Part shown: positions 19,771 through 31,706 of the stretch, piece by piece
How positions within the stretch are numbered: position 1 is the stretch's first letter
Layout of the letters: every line of letters begins with the position of its first letter
Source of the DNA: Ursus arctos
Taxonomy: Eukaryota; Chordata; Mammalia; Carnivora; Ursidae
Direction: 5' to 3'
Assembly (NCBI RefSeq): GCF_023065955.2
Contig: NW_026622863.1
Location: 48,404,177-48,468,176, forward strand
DNA: 64,000 bases
Translations under genes and position numbers: made by a program
Notes under the pieces: generated by a model
The model's input: the letters and a program-made list of their open reading frames with translations, nothing else
Database searches by the model: none
What the model was told of the DNA's origin: nothing

Positions 19771-20486
19771 CACCGCGCCGGCGGCCATCATCCTCATGGT
19801 CGGGGGGGGGGGGCGGGGGACGGGAGTGGGGGAGGGGGAGGGAAGGGGATGTGGGAGGGGGAGGGGGCGGTGGCGGAGGGATGGGGGAGGGGGAACCCTG
19901 GAGAGGGAAGGAGGGAGGGAGCTGGTTCTGGGGGGCTGACAGAGCCTGGAGAGCGGATGTGGGCAGGACGGGAGGGCAAGGGGGGTCCCCGATAGGGCCC
20001 GGAGAGAACTGAGGGGTGGGGTCGCTCTCAAGATTACCAAAGCCAGGGACTGGCCGCGCCACTGGGGGGGGGGGGGTCGGGACCCCCTTCTTTGCTCCCC
20101 CGGGGTGGAGGGCCGAGCCCCCCAGACCCTGCTCGGGGCGGGGGGCCGGGGAGCGGGACCGGAGGTGGGAGGCGGAGGCAGCCGCTAGTGGGGACCCGGG
20201 GGGCGGCGGGTGCGGGCGGCAGCGGCGGCAGGGCTGGCGGTGGCTGCTGGCCCGAGCATCTTCTTCCCGGAGGCTCCCACAGAGGCCTGGCCCCTCCCAC
20301 CCGATCAAAGCCACGCCCATGCCGGTCAGGGCCGCGCCCTTCGGCACCCCCATTGGTCTGTCCTTGAAGCCTGGGCCACGCCCCTGGGTTGACCACACCC
20401 CTTCCCACAGCTGAGAGAGGGACCAGGCTCCCCCAGGCTACAAGAAGGACCCTGGACTCATCCACACCTTCCTCACCCCTTACCTG

Positions 20487-20650
20487 TAATGTACGTTTAT
20501 TGAGCACTTACCGTGTGCCAAGTCCGGTTCTAAGTAAGCGCTTCACAAACCTTACCACGTTTAATTCCCAGAGCAACCGACTCTGGTACTCTTATCCCCG
20601 TTTTACAGAGAAGGAAACTGAGCCTCAGAGCCTTGACTTCACTTGGTCGT
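20487..20650 (-). mobile_element. MIR
   Basis: 'TTATTGAGCACTTACCGTGT' and 'GAAGGAAACTGAGCCTCAGA'. Confidence 0.8.
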
Positions 20651-21476
20651 GATAAGAAATCTCACTTCGTATGTCTCCCACCTCTGACAGCGGGAAAGCT
20701 CCCCCCACGAATCTTTCATCCATCTCTTGAAGAATCAACACAGGATTACTGCAAGGGCTCCAGGGATTGAGTTCAGTGAATACCTGTGTTTAGCGTGTAG
20801 AGCTGAGCTTACCATCCTGTTGGAGCTCAAGTCAATCAACGGCACTTACGAACCACCTACTAAGTGTCAGGCACTGTCCCAAACACTGGGGTACAACAGG
20901 GAACAAAACAATCTTGGCTCTTGTAGTAATATTACCACTCATGTCATTAAGAAAATCTGATTTTCAGACAACAAAGCGGACACTCAGGAAAATGGAGTGT
21001 GGCTCACCCAAGGGCACACAGGTAGACAGACAGAGGGGAAACTGGGATTTGAACGCAGGACAAGCTTAATTTCAGAACCTGAAGTAGGGGGCCCTTCTTT
21101 GGAGTGGGTCATTGCTAATATTCAGTGTTCTCTGATAATTGAATTTTCTTCTCCCTGAATTCCTTGTCTTCAAGGATTCTTCCTAGGTCAGCCAGATGCA
21201 AGATTAGGTTCAGAGGGGGCCTTGGGTGGGGATAATTGTGGTAGCTGGGGGGGGGGGGAAATCTCCCTCTGCTCCATCCCACTCCTGCCCCTCCCTTGCC
21301 ATGTTCTCAGGTCCCCAGGATGGGGAGGGTAGCAGATGGCCTGGGGAGGATGAAGTGGCCTCCCATCTGTCCCCTCCCCCCCATTGTCCCCGGAGCCAAG
21401 GGGGATTCGAGGGGGTTGTGGTCCACTGCAGTCTGGATCCTCCCCCTCCATCTTCCTGGAGGGAGCTGAGGAGCTA

Positions 21477-21734
21477 GTTGCTATGGAGACAAGGAAGAGG
21501 CAAGAGAGATGCAGGGAGGCACTGGGGTCAGGCTGAGATCCACACCTTAGACCCTTTGATTCACATATACTCACACCACACAGGTACATATCCCAACATC
21601 CATGGAGTCTGGCGTGAAGTTCCACGTCCTCAGCACACACACAGTCACGCTAGCCCTCCTTCCGACACACAGGTGTATACTCAACAGTTTCACACAGGCA
21701 CACTCTGATGTGTGAAGAAGACTCATGGGGATAG

Positions 21735-21776
<42 letters not shown>

Positions 21777-22368
21777 CCATAATGCATAACGCACATTCAG
21801 TCATGTGGACCATATATATCACAGGCTCTCATGCAAAAATAGATAGACACACATCTGATATCCGAGTATGTCCCAGGTGCACATATTCAAAGCCAAAATA
21901 ACTTCACACTTGGCCACACACCCCCTGAGAAGTTACAAGTACATGATCAAAGCAATAAGACATAAAGAGCCTATGTTACATAAGGCATACATGTTAGTGA
22001 CATGTGATATACAGACTGACAAACAGACCCAATCCTGCCTTCCACGTAAATTGGATAATCACACACATTTAGATACATGGCTCTCGTCGTCTAATGCACA
22101 AAACGCATGGAAACTCACAGGCCACTCAGCGACATGCTCAACACACACGGAATCCCAAGTATTGGTCAGCCCCCACCCCCAAGTCATGCCTGCAGCCCCA
22201 GCTCACACACACCCCCCCCACCAAGCCCTCCCATTTGGACACACACGACAGCACGGTTGGTCACGCACTCACACTCACACACAAACACAAACCTCCTCCT
22301 AGATATTTTTAAACCCAGGCTAGTTCTGCTGCTATGGCAACCACCCCAAACCCATTGCCATAGCAACC
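21477..22368. promoter_or_regulatory. Three RFX X-box motifs upstream of NOVA2
   Basis: GTTGCTATGGAGAC at 21477-21490, GCTGCTATGGCAACC at 22328-22342 and CATTGCCATAGCAACC at 22353-22368 fit the X-box consensus. They lie about 1.9-2.8 kb upstream of the NOVA2 start codon. The last two are only about 10 bp apart and are followed by a TAACGTCAG half CRE. Confidence 0.45.
21737..21772. repeat. (CA)18 microsatellite
   Basis: Perfect AC array in a wider CA-rich stretch (21540-22300) upstream of NOVA2. Confidence 0.97.
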
Positions 22369-22974
22369 TAACGTCAGCTTTCCAAGCACCAAATCCTGGG
22401 GGATTGCAGGGCCCCAATCAGAGGCCAGAGGAGGGGGCTGCTACACCCTCTGCCATCATCCATGCCACCCCAGGACCTCCACCCCAGGGCCTTCAGGGGA
22501 GCAGCCACCTTAGGGCGGATAGGGAGGGGCTGGAGCCAAGGATACAAGACCCTCCAGACCAAGCAAAGGCACCCCTCAACTCGCTTTTTCCTCCTGCTCT
22601 ATCAGAGCTTTATGGAGGGGCTCATGGGGCAAAGGTCAGCCTGCCCCTGGACACACACAAGCCTGGGTTTGAATCTTGCCTATGACATTTACATGCTGTG
22701 TGACTTGGGCATGTCCTTAACCTCTCTGAGTCTCATGTTCCTTAATTTGGAAAATGTTCCTGCTGTTGCTGTCGATACTAATACCCCAAGGGCTATTGTG
22801 ACTCAGTGGCTAAAAGCCCAGCCTGGTCTTCCTCCTAATTCTCACTCTCCCATTTTCTAGCTGTATGAACTCAGGCAAGGAACTCGCGGTTTCTGCAACA
22901 ATGTTGGGGGGCACATAGTAATCTAATTACATAGGGCTGTTTGGATGATTCCCAGCAAAGGGGTGTGGCTGCTG

Positions 22975-23150
22975 AGCTAAGAACTTTGCATGTATTCCAA
23001 CTTATTTAAGTCTTAAGCATGGCCTTATGGGTAAGTACTATTATCGTTCCCATTTTGCAGGAAGGGAAACTGAGGCCCAGAGAGGCTGCCTGAGATCACA
23101 GAGTTTTGAAACATGAGACTTGAACCCAGGCAGTCAAAGACATGGCCTTA
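22975..23150 (-). mobile_element. MIR
   Basis: 'AGGGAAACTGAGGCCCAGAG' reverse core. Confidence 0.75.
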
Positions 23151-24106
23151 GCCATTTCTCTCTCCTGCCACTTAAAGAAGTTTGGAGAAGGGTGACAGAA
23201 TGGTGGATTCCTGGAAATGCTTGCCAGCCTCAGTTTTCTGGCCTGCAAAATGGGAGTTCAAATGGTACCGCCAGCCAAGGTGTTGGAGGATCTACGAGGC
23301 ACCTTGCACCTGGGGCGCTGAGGATGGGTTGGCACAACTGAGCTCTCCATGTAGATGGGGAGCAGATCGGGAGGGGCAGGGCAAGCCAGCAAGTGGGTAG
23401 TCTGAGAAGGGAGGTTGGCTCTTCTTGCCAGCCCTGTGACCTCAGGCATGGGCTTTCCCCAGTCGGAGCCTCATCTCATCATCTGTCAACTGGGAATCAT
23501 AACAGTGCTTAGGGTATGGCGGAGGGGGGGGTGTCCAAGAATCAAAGCAGGTGAAACCACTTGGCCTGGGGTCCAGCCAGGGAAGAGAGAAATCTGAGCT
23601 GAAATTAATATTCTGCATCCCGTCTGTGCATGGAATTTAGGAGTCAGGACTATGGAGTGCAGGATTTGGCAAACTGTTTTGACTCACGGTAAGAGATATT
23701 ATATCATGATCCAACGCACGTAGCACTGAAACAAAAGTTTCATGAAATCGTACTTCACCTATACCTTCGTCTCTACTATGTCAACACTATGTGCACAGAC
23801 TCCGATCTATTCTTTTCTATTGAAAAATGTTGGTCGATTTCACAGTCCCCTAACCAGTTGTGACCAACAGGATGAAAAACCCCGGCGTGGCAGTTTGGGG
23901 TGTAATCCCAGAATCGTTGGAGGATTTTACACAGGGGAGTGATGTGGGCATCAAAGGGGGAATGGAGGGGAAAGGGCCAGCCTGGGGGCTGGGACGGAGC
24001 TGGAACAGACTCCAGGGAGGAGGGGGCTCTTTGCCCGGACCCTGGCAGGGGCAGGAGAGATGGAAAGATGTGATCAGAAGCCAATACGTGGAGAGTAAAC
24101 ACAATG

Positions 24107-24313
24107 TTTTTTTTTTATATATATATAAAGATTTTATTTATTTATTTGACAGAGAGAGACAGCCAGCGAGAGAGGGAACACAAGCAGGGGGAGTGGGAGC
24201 GGAAGAAGCAGGCTCCTAGCAGAGGAGCCTGATGTGGGGCTCGATCCCAGAACGCCAGGATTACTCCCTGAGCTGAAGGCAGACGCTTAACGACTGCGCC
24301 ACCCAGGCGCCCC
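24107..24313 (-). mobile_element. Can-SINE
   Basis: Reverse copy ending CCACCCAGGCGCCCC; target duplication AAACACAATGTTTT. Confidence 0.93.
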
Positions 24314-24329
24314 TAAACACAATGTTTTG

Positions 24330-25150
24330 AACACAATATATGGTGGTTATGAGCCTTGAAGACAGATCCTTACTCATCCACTTGACAAAAATATTTATCG
24401 AGCATGGGCCGTGTTTTGGGCACCGTTCTAGGCACTGGAGATACGGCGGTGAACAAAACAGACACAAATTCCTGACCTCATGAGCTCACATTCGAGGGAA
24501 ATAGACAACACGCAAAAGAAGTAAAACATACATAGTATGTTAGATGATAAGGACTGTGGAGAAAAATACATCCGGGGTGAGGGGTTGGGCTACAAGGGGG
24601 TGAGAGTAGGGCTCTGAGTTTAAATATAGTGAACAGGGGAGGCCTCACGGAGGAGGTGGCATTTGAGCAGAGACCTGAAGGAGGAGGAGGTGAGGGCCAT
24701 ATGGGTCTCTGGGGGAAGAGGGGTCCAGGCAGAGAGAAGAGCAGGTGCAAAGGCCCTGAGGCAGGAGTGCACCTGGCATGTTGGAAGGAAGAAGAGGAGC
24801 CCAGGGAAGCTAGAGCAGAGTGGGGGAGGGGAGAGTGGGAGGAATGAGGCCAGTTAGGCTGGGAGCAGACCGTGTAGGGCCTTGGGGGCCACAGTAAAGG
24901 CTTAGCTTCGACTCGGAGTGAGATGACAACCATGGGAGAGGAGGGATGTGAGTTGACATATGCTCTATCACAGATCCTCTGGTTGCATATGAAAAACATG
25001 GTGTGTGTGGGGGTGGGGGCTAGAAGTAATGAGCCCCCAGGGAGAAGGTAATTGTGACCACCCAGGTGAGAGGTGCTGGTGGCTGGCTGGACCAGGGTGA
25101 TAGGTAGCCGTGCAGGTTGGGGACATCGCTGGAGTCCTGGTGCTCCGACA
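24330..25150 (-). mobile_element. L2 LINE remnant, antisense
   Basis: Long reverse L2: 'GGCACTGGAGATACGGCGGT', 'GGTGCAAAGGCCCTGAGGC', 'CTCGGAGTGAGATGACAACC', to 'TGGACCAGGGTGATAGG'. Confidence 0.75.
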
Positions 25151-25320
25151 TGGCTTTGGGCAAATCATTTCACCTCTTCAGAGCCTCAGTTTCCCCATTT
25201 ACACATGGGAATGATAATAAAGCACCCATCTCCCAGGGCTCCTGTCTGGTAACAGCGTGATAGAGTGCAGACAGCCCTTGGCACAAAATATGCGCTCAAC
25301 AAACACTGCCCGCCCTTGTC
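25150..25320 (+). mobile_element. MIR
   Basis: 'AGAGCCTCAGTTTCCCCATT' core. Confidence 0.75.
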
Positions 25321-25699
25321 ACTGATACTACGCCCCGCCTCCCCAGACCAGAGAAATCGTGTGTCCTGTCCCAGGGGGCTTCGGGGAGGAGGATTAAAAA
25401 GAAGAGCTTGGTCTTTGAATAACGATTGTGTATTTATCTGATCCTGAGAATATTTGAGTCAGAGAACCTTGGACCAAACATACTTGCCCTGAGGGGGCCT
25501 TTAGGGGTCTTTTATTCCTACCAGGTTCTTTGTAGGATGGAGAAATGGAGGTCCAGAGAACAGTTGTATCCAGCCCAGGAGCCCACAGTGAATTGGGGGT
25601 TGGGCCAGGGCTAGAATCCATCCTCATGGCCTGTCTCCCAGGCCTGTGTTCTCAGTCCTGGCTGCCTCCTTGGTGATTATGGCATCTGACCGAGTCCCC

Positions 25700-26045
25700 T
25701 CCCCCTCCAGCCTCAACATCTTCCTATGACTTCCGACTGCCTCCGGGATAAATTCCAAACTCTCCCTGTCGCTCAGGCCAAAAACCTTGCATTCGCCCTT
25801 GACACCCCCTCTTTCCCTCACACCTACATTCAATCCATTGGCAAACCTTTTCTGCCGCACCCTTCGATTCTCAATCTGACCCCGTCTTGCCCGCCCCATT
25901 TGTCAACACCACCAAGGTGCGGGCCCCCAACGGCCCCCCACTGGACTCTCTCACAGGAGCCTCTTCCTGGGCTCCCCGCTTTTACTCTTGCCCCCTTTCC
26001 ACAGCAGCCAGAGCCAGCCTTTTAAAAGGCAAGTCAGATCATACG
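25700..26045 (+). mobile_element. L2 LINE remnant
   Basis: 'ATTCAATCCATTGGCAAACC' and 'AAAAGGCAAGTCAGATCATA' match the L2 reverse-transcriptase to 3' transition. Confidence 0.7.
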
Positions 26046-26193
26046 CTGTGTTGTATCCAAGAAAAGAAAAAATGGGATTTCCGTAAGAACATCCAGGAGC
26101 AATATAGATTTCTTGCCCCGGGTTTGTGGAGGAAGAAGGGGCTTTCTATGTTCTCTCCCTCAAGGCTGTGGCTTTACAAATAATAGGGAGGGT

Positions 26194-26284
26194 GGGTGCC
26201 TGGCTGGCTCAGTTGCTAGGCATGTGATTCTTGATCTCAGGGGTCATGAGTTCAAACCCCACCTTGGCATTAAAAAAAAAAAAA
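26194..26284 (+). mobile_element. Can-SINE, short form
   Basis: GGGTGCCTGGCTGGCTCAGT head, lacking the CT-rich body, ending in an A13 run. Confidence 0.85.
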
Positions 26285-26937
26285 TACAGGAAACAAAGGC
26301 ACAGAAAAGTCAAGTCCCATGGGGTTGAGTTGGGATTTGAACCCTGGCAGCCCGGCTGCAGGGTGACCCTGTTAACAACTTTACCACCCTGCCTCTGTTT
26401 CTCACTGGCTCCTCTTCTCTGACCAAGGTTCTCCAAGGTATGTGCTGCCCCACCCCCATCTCCCTCTTTCCAGGAGTCTCGATGCTTCCCTACCTTGGAA
26501 CCACAAGTGCCCGGACTTGAGCGGATTCTGTGCAATCATCTTTGGTTGAATTTAATTTTAGAAATTTCCCCCTTTCATCTGCCCCCCTCCCATAGGCACC
26601 CACTCTAGCGTGCTTAATTTTTGGCCTCCATCCTTCTTCTGTTCTTTTATTAAGATTCATGTGTATCCTTACAGTTAGTTTCTTTGTGTGTGTTTTAAAT
26701 TTGCAACAGTGTCGTTGGGCCACAAACCTCATTATCTTCCTTTCATTGTGTGTTTTGAGAGCTCGCTGCGTGGCTGTGCTTTATTTCTAGCTCAGGGTGA
26801 GTGAGTCTTGAGAGGCTTCCGAGAGGCTGCCTGGGTTGAAGTAACCCGCCAGGCTTGCGCACTAGCTGAATGCCCTCGGGCAAGTTTCTTAACCTCTCTG
26901 TGTAGAATGAGAGGTTGTCAAATAACAGCACTTTCGA

Positions 26938-27118
26938 GGTGCCTGAGTGGTTCAGTCTGTTAGGCATCCCACTCTTGATTTTGGCTCAGGTCATGATCTC
27001 AGGATGGTGAGATCGAGCCCCGCATGGGGCGCATGGGCTGAGCGTGGAGCCTGCTTAAGATTCTCTCTCTCCCTTTCCTTCCCTCTTAAAAAAATAAAAA
27101 TAAATATATAAAATATAT
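26938..27118 (+). mobile_element. Can-SINE, older
   Basis: GGTGCCTGAGTGGTTCAGTC head, TCTCTCTCCC body, A/T-rich tail. Confidence 0.85.
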
Positions 27119-27641
27119 ATTTGGCACTTTTCTCATAGGATCATTGCCAGCTGGCGTCTTAAAGCACTTAGCAATGGGCCTTTACTAAGCACTGCATTGA
27201 CGTGCGCTTCTTTCTCTTCTCTATGGCCGTGGGGTATCCCACCATATAGTCCACATGCTGCTTTTCAAGCCCTAATGATGGACATCAAATTCCCTCCAAT
27301 TCTTTGCCTCTAAACTGCACTCCATTCGCATCCTCATATGAGCTCCTCTACAGGCCTGCTGGAGACTGGAGACATTGGGTTGTCGGGCATCCTCATCTCT
27401 AATTTCTCCGAGTATTCCAGATTGCTCTCCAGCAAGGACGCACCTGTTTATACCCTGCCATCCACGCCGGATGACCTGTTCTTTCATATACTTCTCCAGA
27501 ACTCGGTGTTCCAAGACCACCTAATTTTGGCCAATCTAGCGGATGTGAAAATGTTGCTTTATGTACTGACAGGGATCAATTTAGCTTCTCTGGGCTTCTT
27601 TAGTCTTCATTTCCGCCCAGAATTACTACAAACACATGCAG

Positions 27642-27643
<2 letters not shown>

Positions 27644-27677
<34 letters not shown>
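27644..27677. repeat. (GT)17 microsatellite
   Basis: Perfect GT array in the intergenic region. Confidence 0.97.
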
Positions 27678-27684
<7 letters not shown>

Positions 27685-27824
27685 TGTAAGGCTTTGAATA
27701 CTAAACCTTGAATACTTTAGTTCCTGTCGCAGTAAAAAAGGGATCATAATATTACCTCTTTCCTAGACTGTTAGGAGGATTCAAGGATATGATAATGGCC
27801 ATGGTTATTTTGTGTTTCCCTCCA

Positions 27825-28020
27825 TGGCAGGTGCTGTGCTAGGAGCTTTACGTGTACTAACCTATTCATTTCTTACAAAAAACCGCTATGAGGCACATCT
27901 GTTGTTATCATCCCCATTTTACAGATGAGAAAACTGAGACACGGAGAATTAGACTATAAGAAGCAGAGCTGGGATTCAAACTCAGGCAGACAGGCTCATT
28001 AACCACCTCACTGCCTCTCA
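27825..28020 (-). mobile_element. MIR
   Basis: 'CCATTTTACAGATGAGAAAA' and 'GTGCTGTGCTAGGAGCTTTA'. Confidence 0.8.
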
Positions 28021-28213
28021 CTGAGACATACAGGAAAGGCACCCATGTCTTAATGACTACTCTATATTAATCAGCTGTAATAACCAGACAGAACAGTCTA
28101 GGGGGGTTTGAGGTATGTTTGCTGATGGCCTCAGTAAATCTGATAATGGGTTTATCTATTGGAACATTCTATAGGCATAATAATTATAGCATCTCACATT
28201 AAAAAAAAAACAT

Positions 28214-28412
28214 CATGGGTGGCTTAGTCGGTGAAGCATCTGCCTTTGGCTCAGGTCATGATCCCAGGGTCCAGTGATCGAGCCCCGCATCGGGCTCCTT
28301 GCTCAGCAGGGAGCCTGCTTCTCCCTCTGCCTGCTGCTCCCCCTGCTTGTGCTCTCTCTCTCTGACAAATAAATAAATAAATAAATAAAATCTTTAAAAA
28401 TTTTTTAAAAAA
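28214..28412 (+). mobile_element. Can-SINE, 5'-truncated
   Basis: Begins CATGGGTGGCTTAGTCGG (head box lost) and ends AAATAAATAAATAAATAAAA. Confidence 0.88.
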
Positions 28413-29447
28413 TCGTGTCAAGGTATGGGAAACCTGGACCCACCCGGGCCTCTGTTTCCCTATCTGTAAATGGACAGGATTGAACAAGACTCCGGTCCCT
28501 ATTCCTTTTCATAGCCCCTCTATTTCCCAAATCAAAGCACTTCTAGCCATTACTGTTGTCCTCCTTTCTAGCACTCCCTGGGCACCAGGTCCTGTTCCCA
28601 GCTTTTATGTGAATGAGACTGGTGGGCTATTCTCACCCAGCCCTCTGCCTGCTCTGTGGCTGCACCTGCTGAATGTGGCTGGACACAGGTACAGCGATCA
28701 CTTGTCTGGGCACCGCCTGGAAGCCTTCCTCATGTCCATTCACTCTCCCACGCTCCTGGAATAACTGCACACTTTCTCCTCCCCCTTGAACCTCTAGCCC
28801 CGCCCCTCTCCTCATTCTCACCCTTGACCCTGCTCCATTGTTGTGGAGAGAAGAGAAACCATCAGAAGGTTCCCGGGGCATCTACCCCCTACCTGCACCT
28901 GAGACCCTATTCTCTGCCTTCCCTCCTGTTAAATACAGAAACACTCTTCGTAGGCGCTAGATTCCATCCTCTTTTATCTATTTGTGGACATAAATCAAGC
29001 AATTCTCCCTTCCTTCTCCTGCACCATCCATTGTCCTCTCTCTTCTGGATCGTTCTCATTGGCATAAAACACGTGTTAGTACAAATATGCTTTATGAACC
29101 CCATCTAGGTAAAGCTCCAGTGTTCTGCTGCTCTTTATGGTTTTACAGTAAAACCCTAAAAAAAAGAGAGAGATATCTGTACTAATGTCTCCTGTTCCTT
29201 TCCTCAATCCTTCTTGAATCATCCCAACCAGGGTTTGGCTTCACCATTTGACCAAATCAACTCTTGAGATTACTGGTGACTTCCATGTGGCTCAATCCAA
29301 CAGTTCAGTGACCTGCCCTCATGTCACTTGAGCCTTCTCACTGATCGTCACACCCTCTTCCTAGGCTTGTTCTCTTCCCTTGGCTCCCGAGACCCTCCAC
29401 ACTCATGATTTCCCTCCTATCTCAGTGGCTGCTCCTTCTCTGGTTTC

Positions 29448-29838
29448 TTTGTGAGATTGGGGGTGGGGAGGGAGAGGCAGAAAGAGACAGAGAATGCCAG
29501 CAGGCTTCACACCCAGCACGGAGCCCCAGATGGGGCTCGATCTCATGACCTGCAGATCACGACCTGAGCTGAAATCAAGAGTCGGATGCCTGGGGCGCCT
29601 GGGTGGCACAGCGGTTGAGCGTCTGCCTTCGGCTCAGGGCGTGATCCCGGCGTTATGGGATCGAGCCCCACATCAGGCTCCTCTGCTATGAGCCTGCTTC
29701 TCCCTCTCCCACTCCCCCTGCTTGTGTTCCCTCTCTCGCTGGCTGTCTCGATCTCTGTCAAATAAATAAATAAAATCTTTAAAAAAAAAAAAAAAAAAAG
29801 AGTCGGATGCCTAACTGACTGAGCCACCCAGGCACCCC
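29448..29838 (-). mobile_element. Can-SINE (older), split by a younger SINE
   Basis: Reverse copy ending GAGCCACCCAGGCACCCC; interrupted at 29592-29812 by the next element and its duplicated site. Confidence 0.85.
29592..29797 (+). mobile_element. Can-SINE (young), nested
   Basis: Full-length GGGGCGCCTGGGTGGCACAG copy with a perfect 15-bp target duplication AAGAGTCGGATGCCT on both sides, inside the older reverse SINE. Confidence 0.96.
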
Positions 29839-30261
29839 ATCTTTAAACTTTGGTGTTCAGTGCTTGGTCTTCTCTTGCCCTTCTAAATTTATATCTCTCT
29901 CTAGGCTGGACCTCACCCCAGAATTCAGACTCATATATTCACTTAACCTCTCAACACTTCCACTTGGAAGTCCATTAGGTAGTTCATTGTGTCCAAAACC
30001 AAACTCCTGATCCCTGCTTCTCCCTGCAACCCCCCACCTGCTATTCATCTGATCTCAATAAATGGAGACTTCATCTTTGCAGCTCCTCAGATCAAAAAGC
30101 CTCACAATCATTTCGACTCGTTTCTTTATCTCCCTCCCGACACCCAATCCATCAGCGAATTCTGTCAGCTCTACCTCCAGAGCATGCAGATTCTAACCGC
30201 GTCTCACCACCTCCACTGCTACCCTCATAAAAGCCGCCATCGTCTCTCATTTGAATGATTT

Positions 30262-30890
30262 GTTTTCAATCTTTTGCTTGAAATATTAACCATTTTAAAG
30301 GGCACAAGCCAGAGGCATCTAGTACCTTCAGTGTTGTGAAAGCCTTATCTATATTTAGTTCCAAAACACTTTCATCATCCCCAAAGGAGACCTCACACCC
30401 ATTAAACAGTGACTCCCCCATTCCCACCCCTACCCCCACCCCCAGTCCCTGGCACCACTAATCTGCTTTCTGTCTCTACGGATTTGCCTACTCTGGACAT
30501 TTCATATGAACAGACTCATGCAATGTGTGACCTTTGTGTCTGGCTTCTTTTCACTCAACATGTTTTCAAGGTTTCTCCCCGCTGTAGCATGGACCAATAC
30601 TCCATTCCTTTTTATGGCTGAATAATATTCCATGGTGTGGATATACCACACCCCGTCTATCCATTCATCTATGGATAGACATTTGAGTTGCTGCTGCCTT
30701 TTGGCTATTATGAATGGTACTGCTGCGAACATTCATGTACAAATATTTGTCTGAACACCAGTGTTCAATACTCTTAGGTCAGTGCCTAGGAGTGGAATTG
30801 CTGGGTCATATGGTAACCGTATGTTTAACTTTTTGAGGAACTGCCAAAATGTTTTCCACCAGTGGCACTATTTTATTTCATTTGAATTAT
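30262..30890 (-). mobile_element. L1 (LINE-1) 3' end, antisense, inside the L2
   Basis: The plus strand reads as the complement of a mammalian L1 3' region: GCTGAATAATATTCCATGGT, then 'TGGATAGACATTTGAGTTG' and 'GGAATTGCTGGGTCATATGG'. Non-coding remnant. Confidence 0.75.
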
Positions 30891-30906
30891 TTTAATAGCC
30901 GATTCT

Positions 30907-31112
30907 TTTTTTAAAAAAGGATTTATTGATTTATTTGAGAGAGAGAAAGAGAGAATGGGGGGAGGGCAGAGGCAAAGGGAGAGAGAAACTCAAGCAGACT
31001 CCATGTTGAGAGCGGAGCCTGATGTGGGGCTCTGTCTCATGACCTATGAGATCACGACCTGAACCAAAACCAAGAGTTGGACATTTAACTGACTATGCCA
31101 CCCAGGTGGCCC
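30907..31112 (-). mobile_element. Can-SINE
   Basis: Reverse copy; imperfect target duplication TAATAGCCGATTCTT / TTAACAGCCTATTCTT. Confidence 0.88.
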
Positions 31113-31327
31113 TTAACAGCCTATTCTTAACACAGCCACCAGAATCATCACTTAAGACATGAGTAAAAGTGTGTCCCTGCTGCCCTCCACCTTCAATGGG
31201 TCCCATCTCAGAGCAAAACCCAGAGACCTCACAATGGCTTGCAACACCCTACATGACTTGGCCTCTGGCTCCCTCCCAGGTGTCTTCCTCCACATTCCCA
31301 CTCACTCAATATTGACCTCCTCCCTGG

Positions 31328-31429
31328 TTTTTGTTTTTGTAATAAACTCTACCTCCAATGTGGGGCTTGAACTCACGACCCCAAGATCAAGAGCCACGTG
31401 CTCTACCAACTAAGCCAGCCAGGTGCCCC
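31328..31429 (-). mobile_element. Can-SINE, short form
   Basis: Reverse copy ending AAGCCAGCCAGGTGCCCC, without the CT body. Confidence 0.8.
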
Positions 31430-31666
31430 TCCTCACTGTTCTTTAAATGCATCAGGCAGGCTCCCACCTCCAGGCTTTTGCACTCATTGTTTGCTTTTCC
31501 GGAATGTTCCACCCCTGTACCCACAAGCTGATTCTTTCACTTTCTTCAGGTCTCTCTTCTAAGCCACCTTCTCTGAGACACTTCTGACTACCCTGTCCCC
31601 TTTACTCTGCTTTATCTTCTCCATAGCACTTACCATAATCTGACATAACTACATTTGTTTGTTTAT

Positions 31667-31689
<23 letters not shown>

Positions 31690-31706
<17 letters not shown>

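Larger units (their letters stand above)
19100..20400 (-). promoter_or_regulatory. NOVA2: NOVA2 CpG-island promoter and 5' UTR region
   Basis: Dense CpG and GC content surrounds NOVA2 exon 1, with CGG/CTG triplet runs at 19620-19760, long G runs on the plus strand at 19801-19890 and 20064-20074, and GC boxes. A CCAAT box (ATTGG on plus, near 20352) and several GGGCGTGG-type elements at 20310-20400 mark the upstream side. The transcription start cannot be fixed from sequence; a 5' UTR starting near 20.0-20.3 kb is inferred. Confidence 0.75.

Noticed and set aside
18740..19939. 399-residue open frame on plus over the CA array and NOVA2 CpG island
   Set aside because: Low-complexity His/Thr then Gly/Cys runs created by CA repeats and GGC triplets, antisense to NOVA2 exon 1; no family resemblance.
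19517..20398. 293-residue minus-strand frame with a poly-Ala run
   Set aside because: It is the shifted reading of the NOVA2 CCG/CAG tract (Pro becomes Ala); the NOVA2 frame is the one that continues into conserved protein.
26700..27250. Possible retrogene or exon in intergenic region
   Set aside because: Only a Can-SINE, a MIR piece and unstructured AT-rich sequence; no spliced-gene peptide found.
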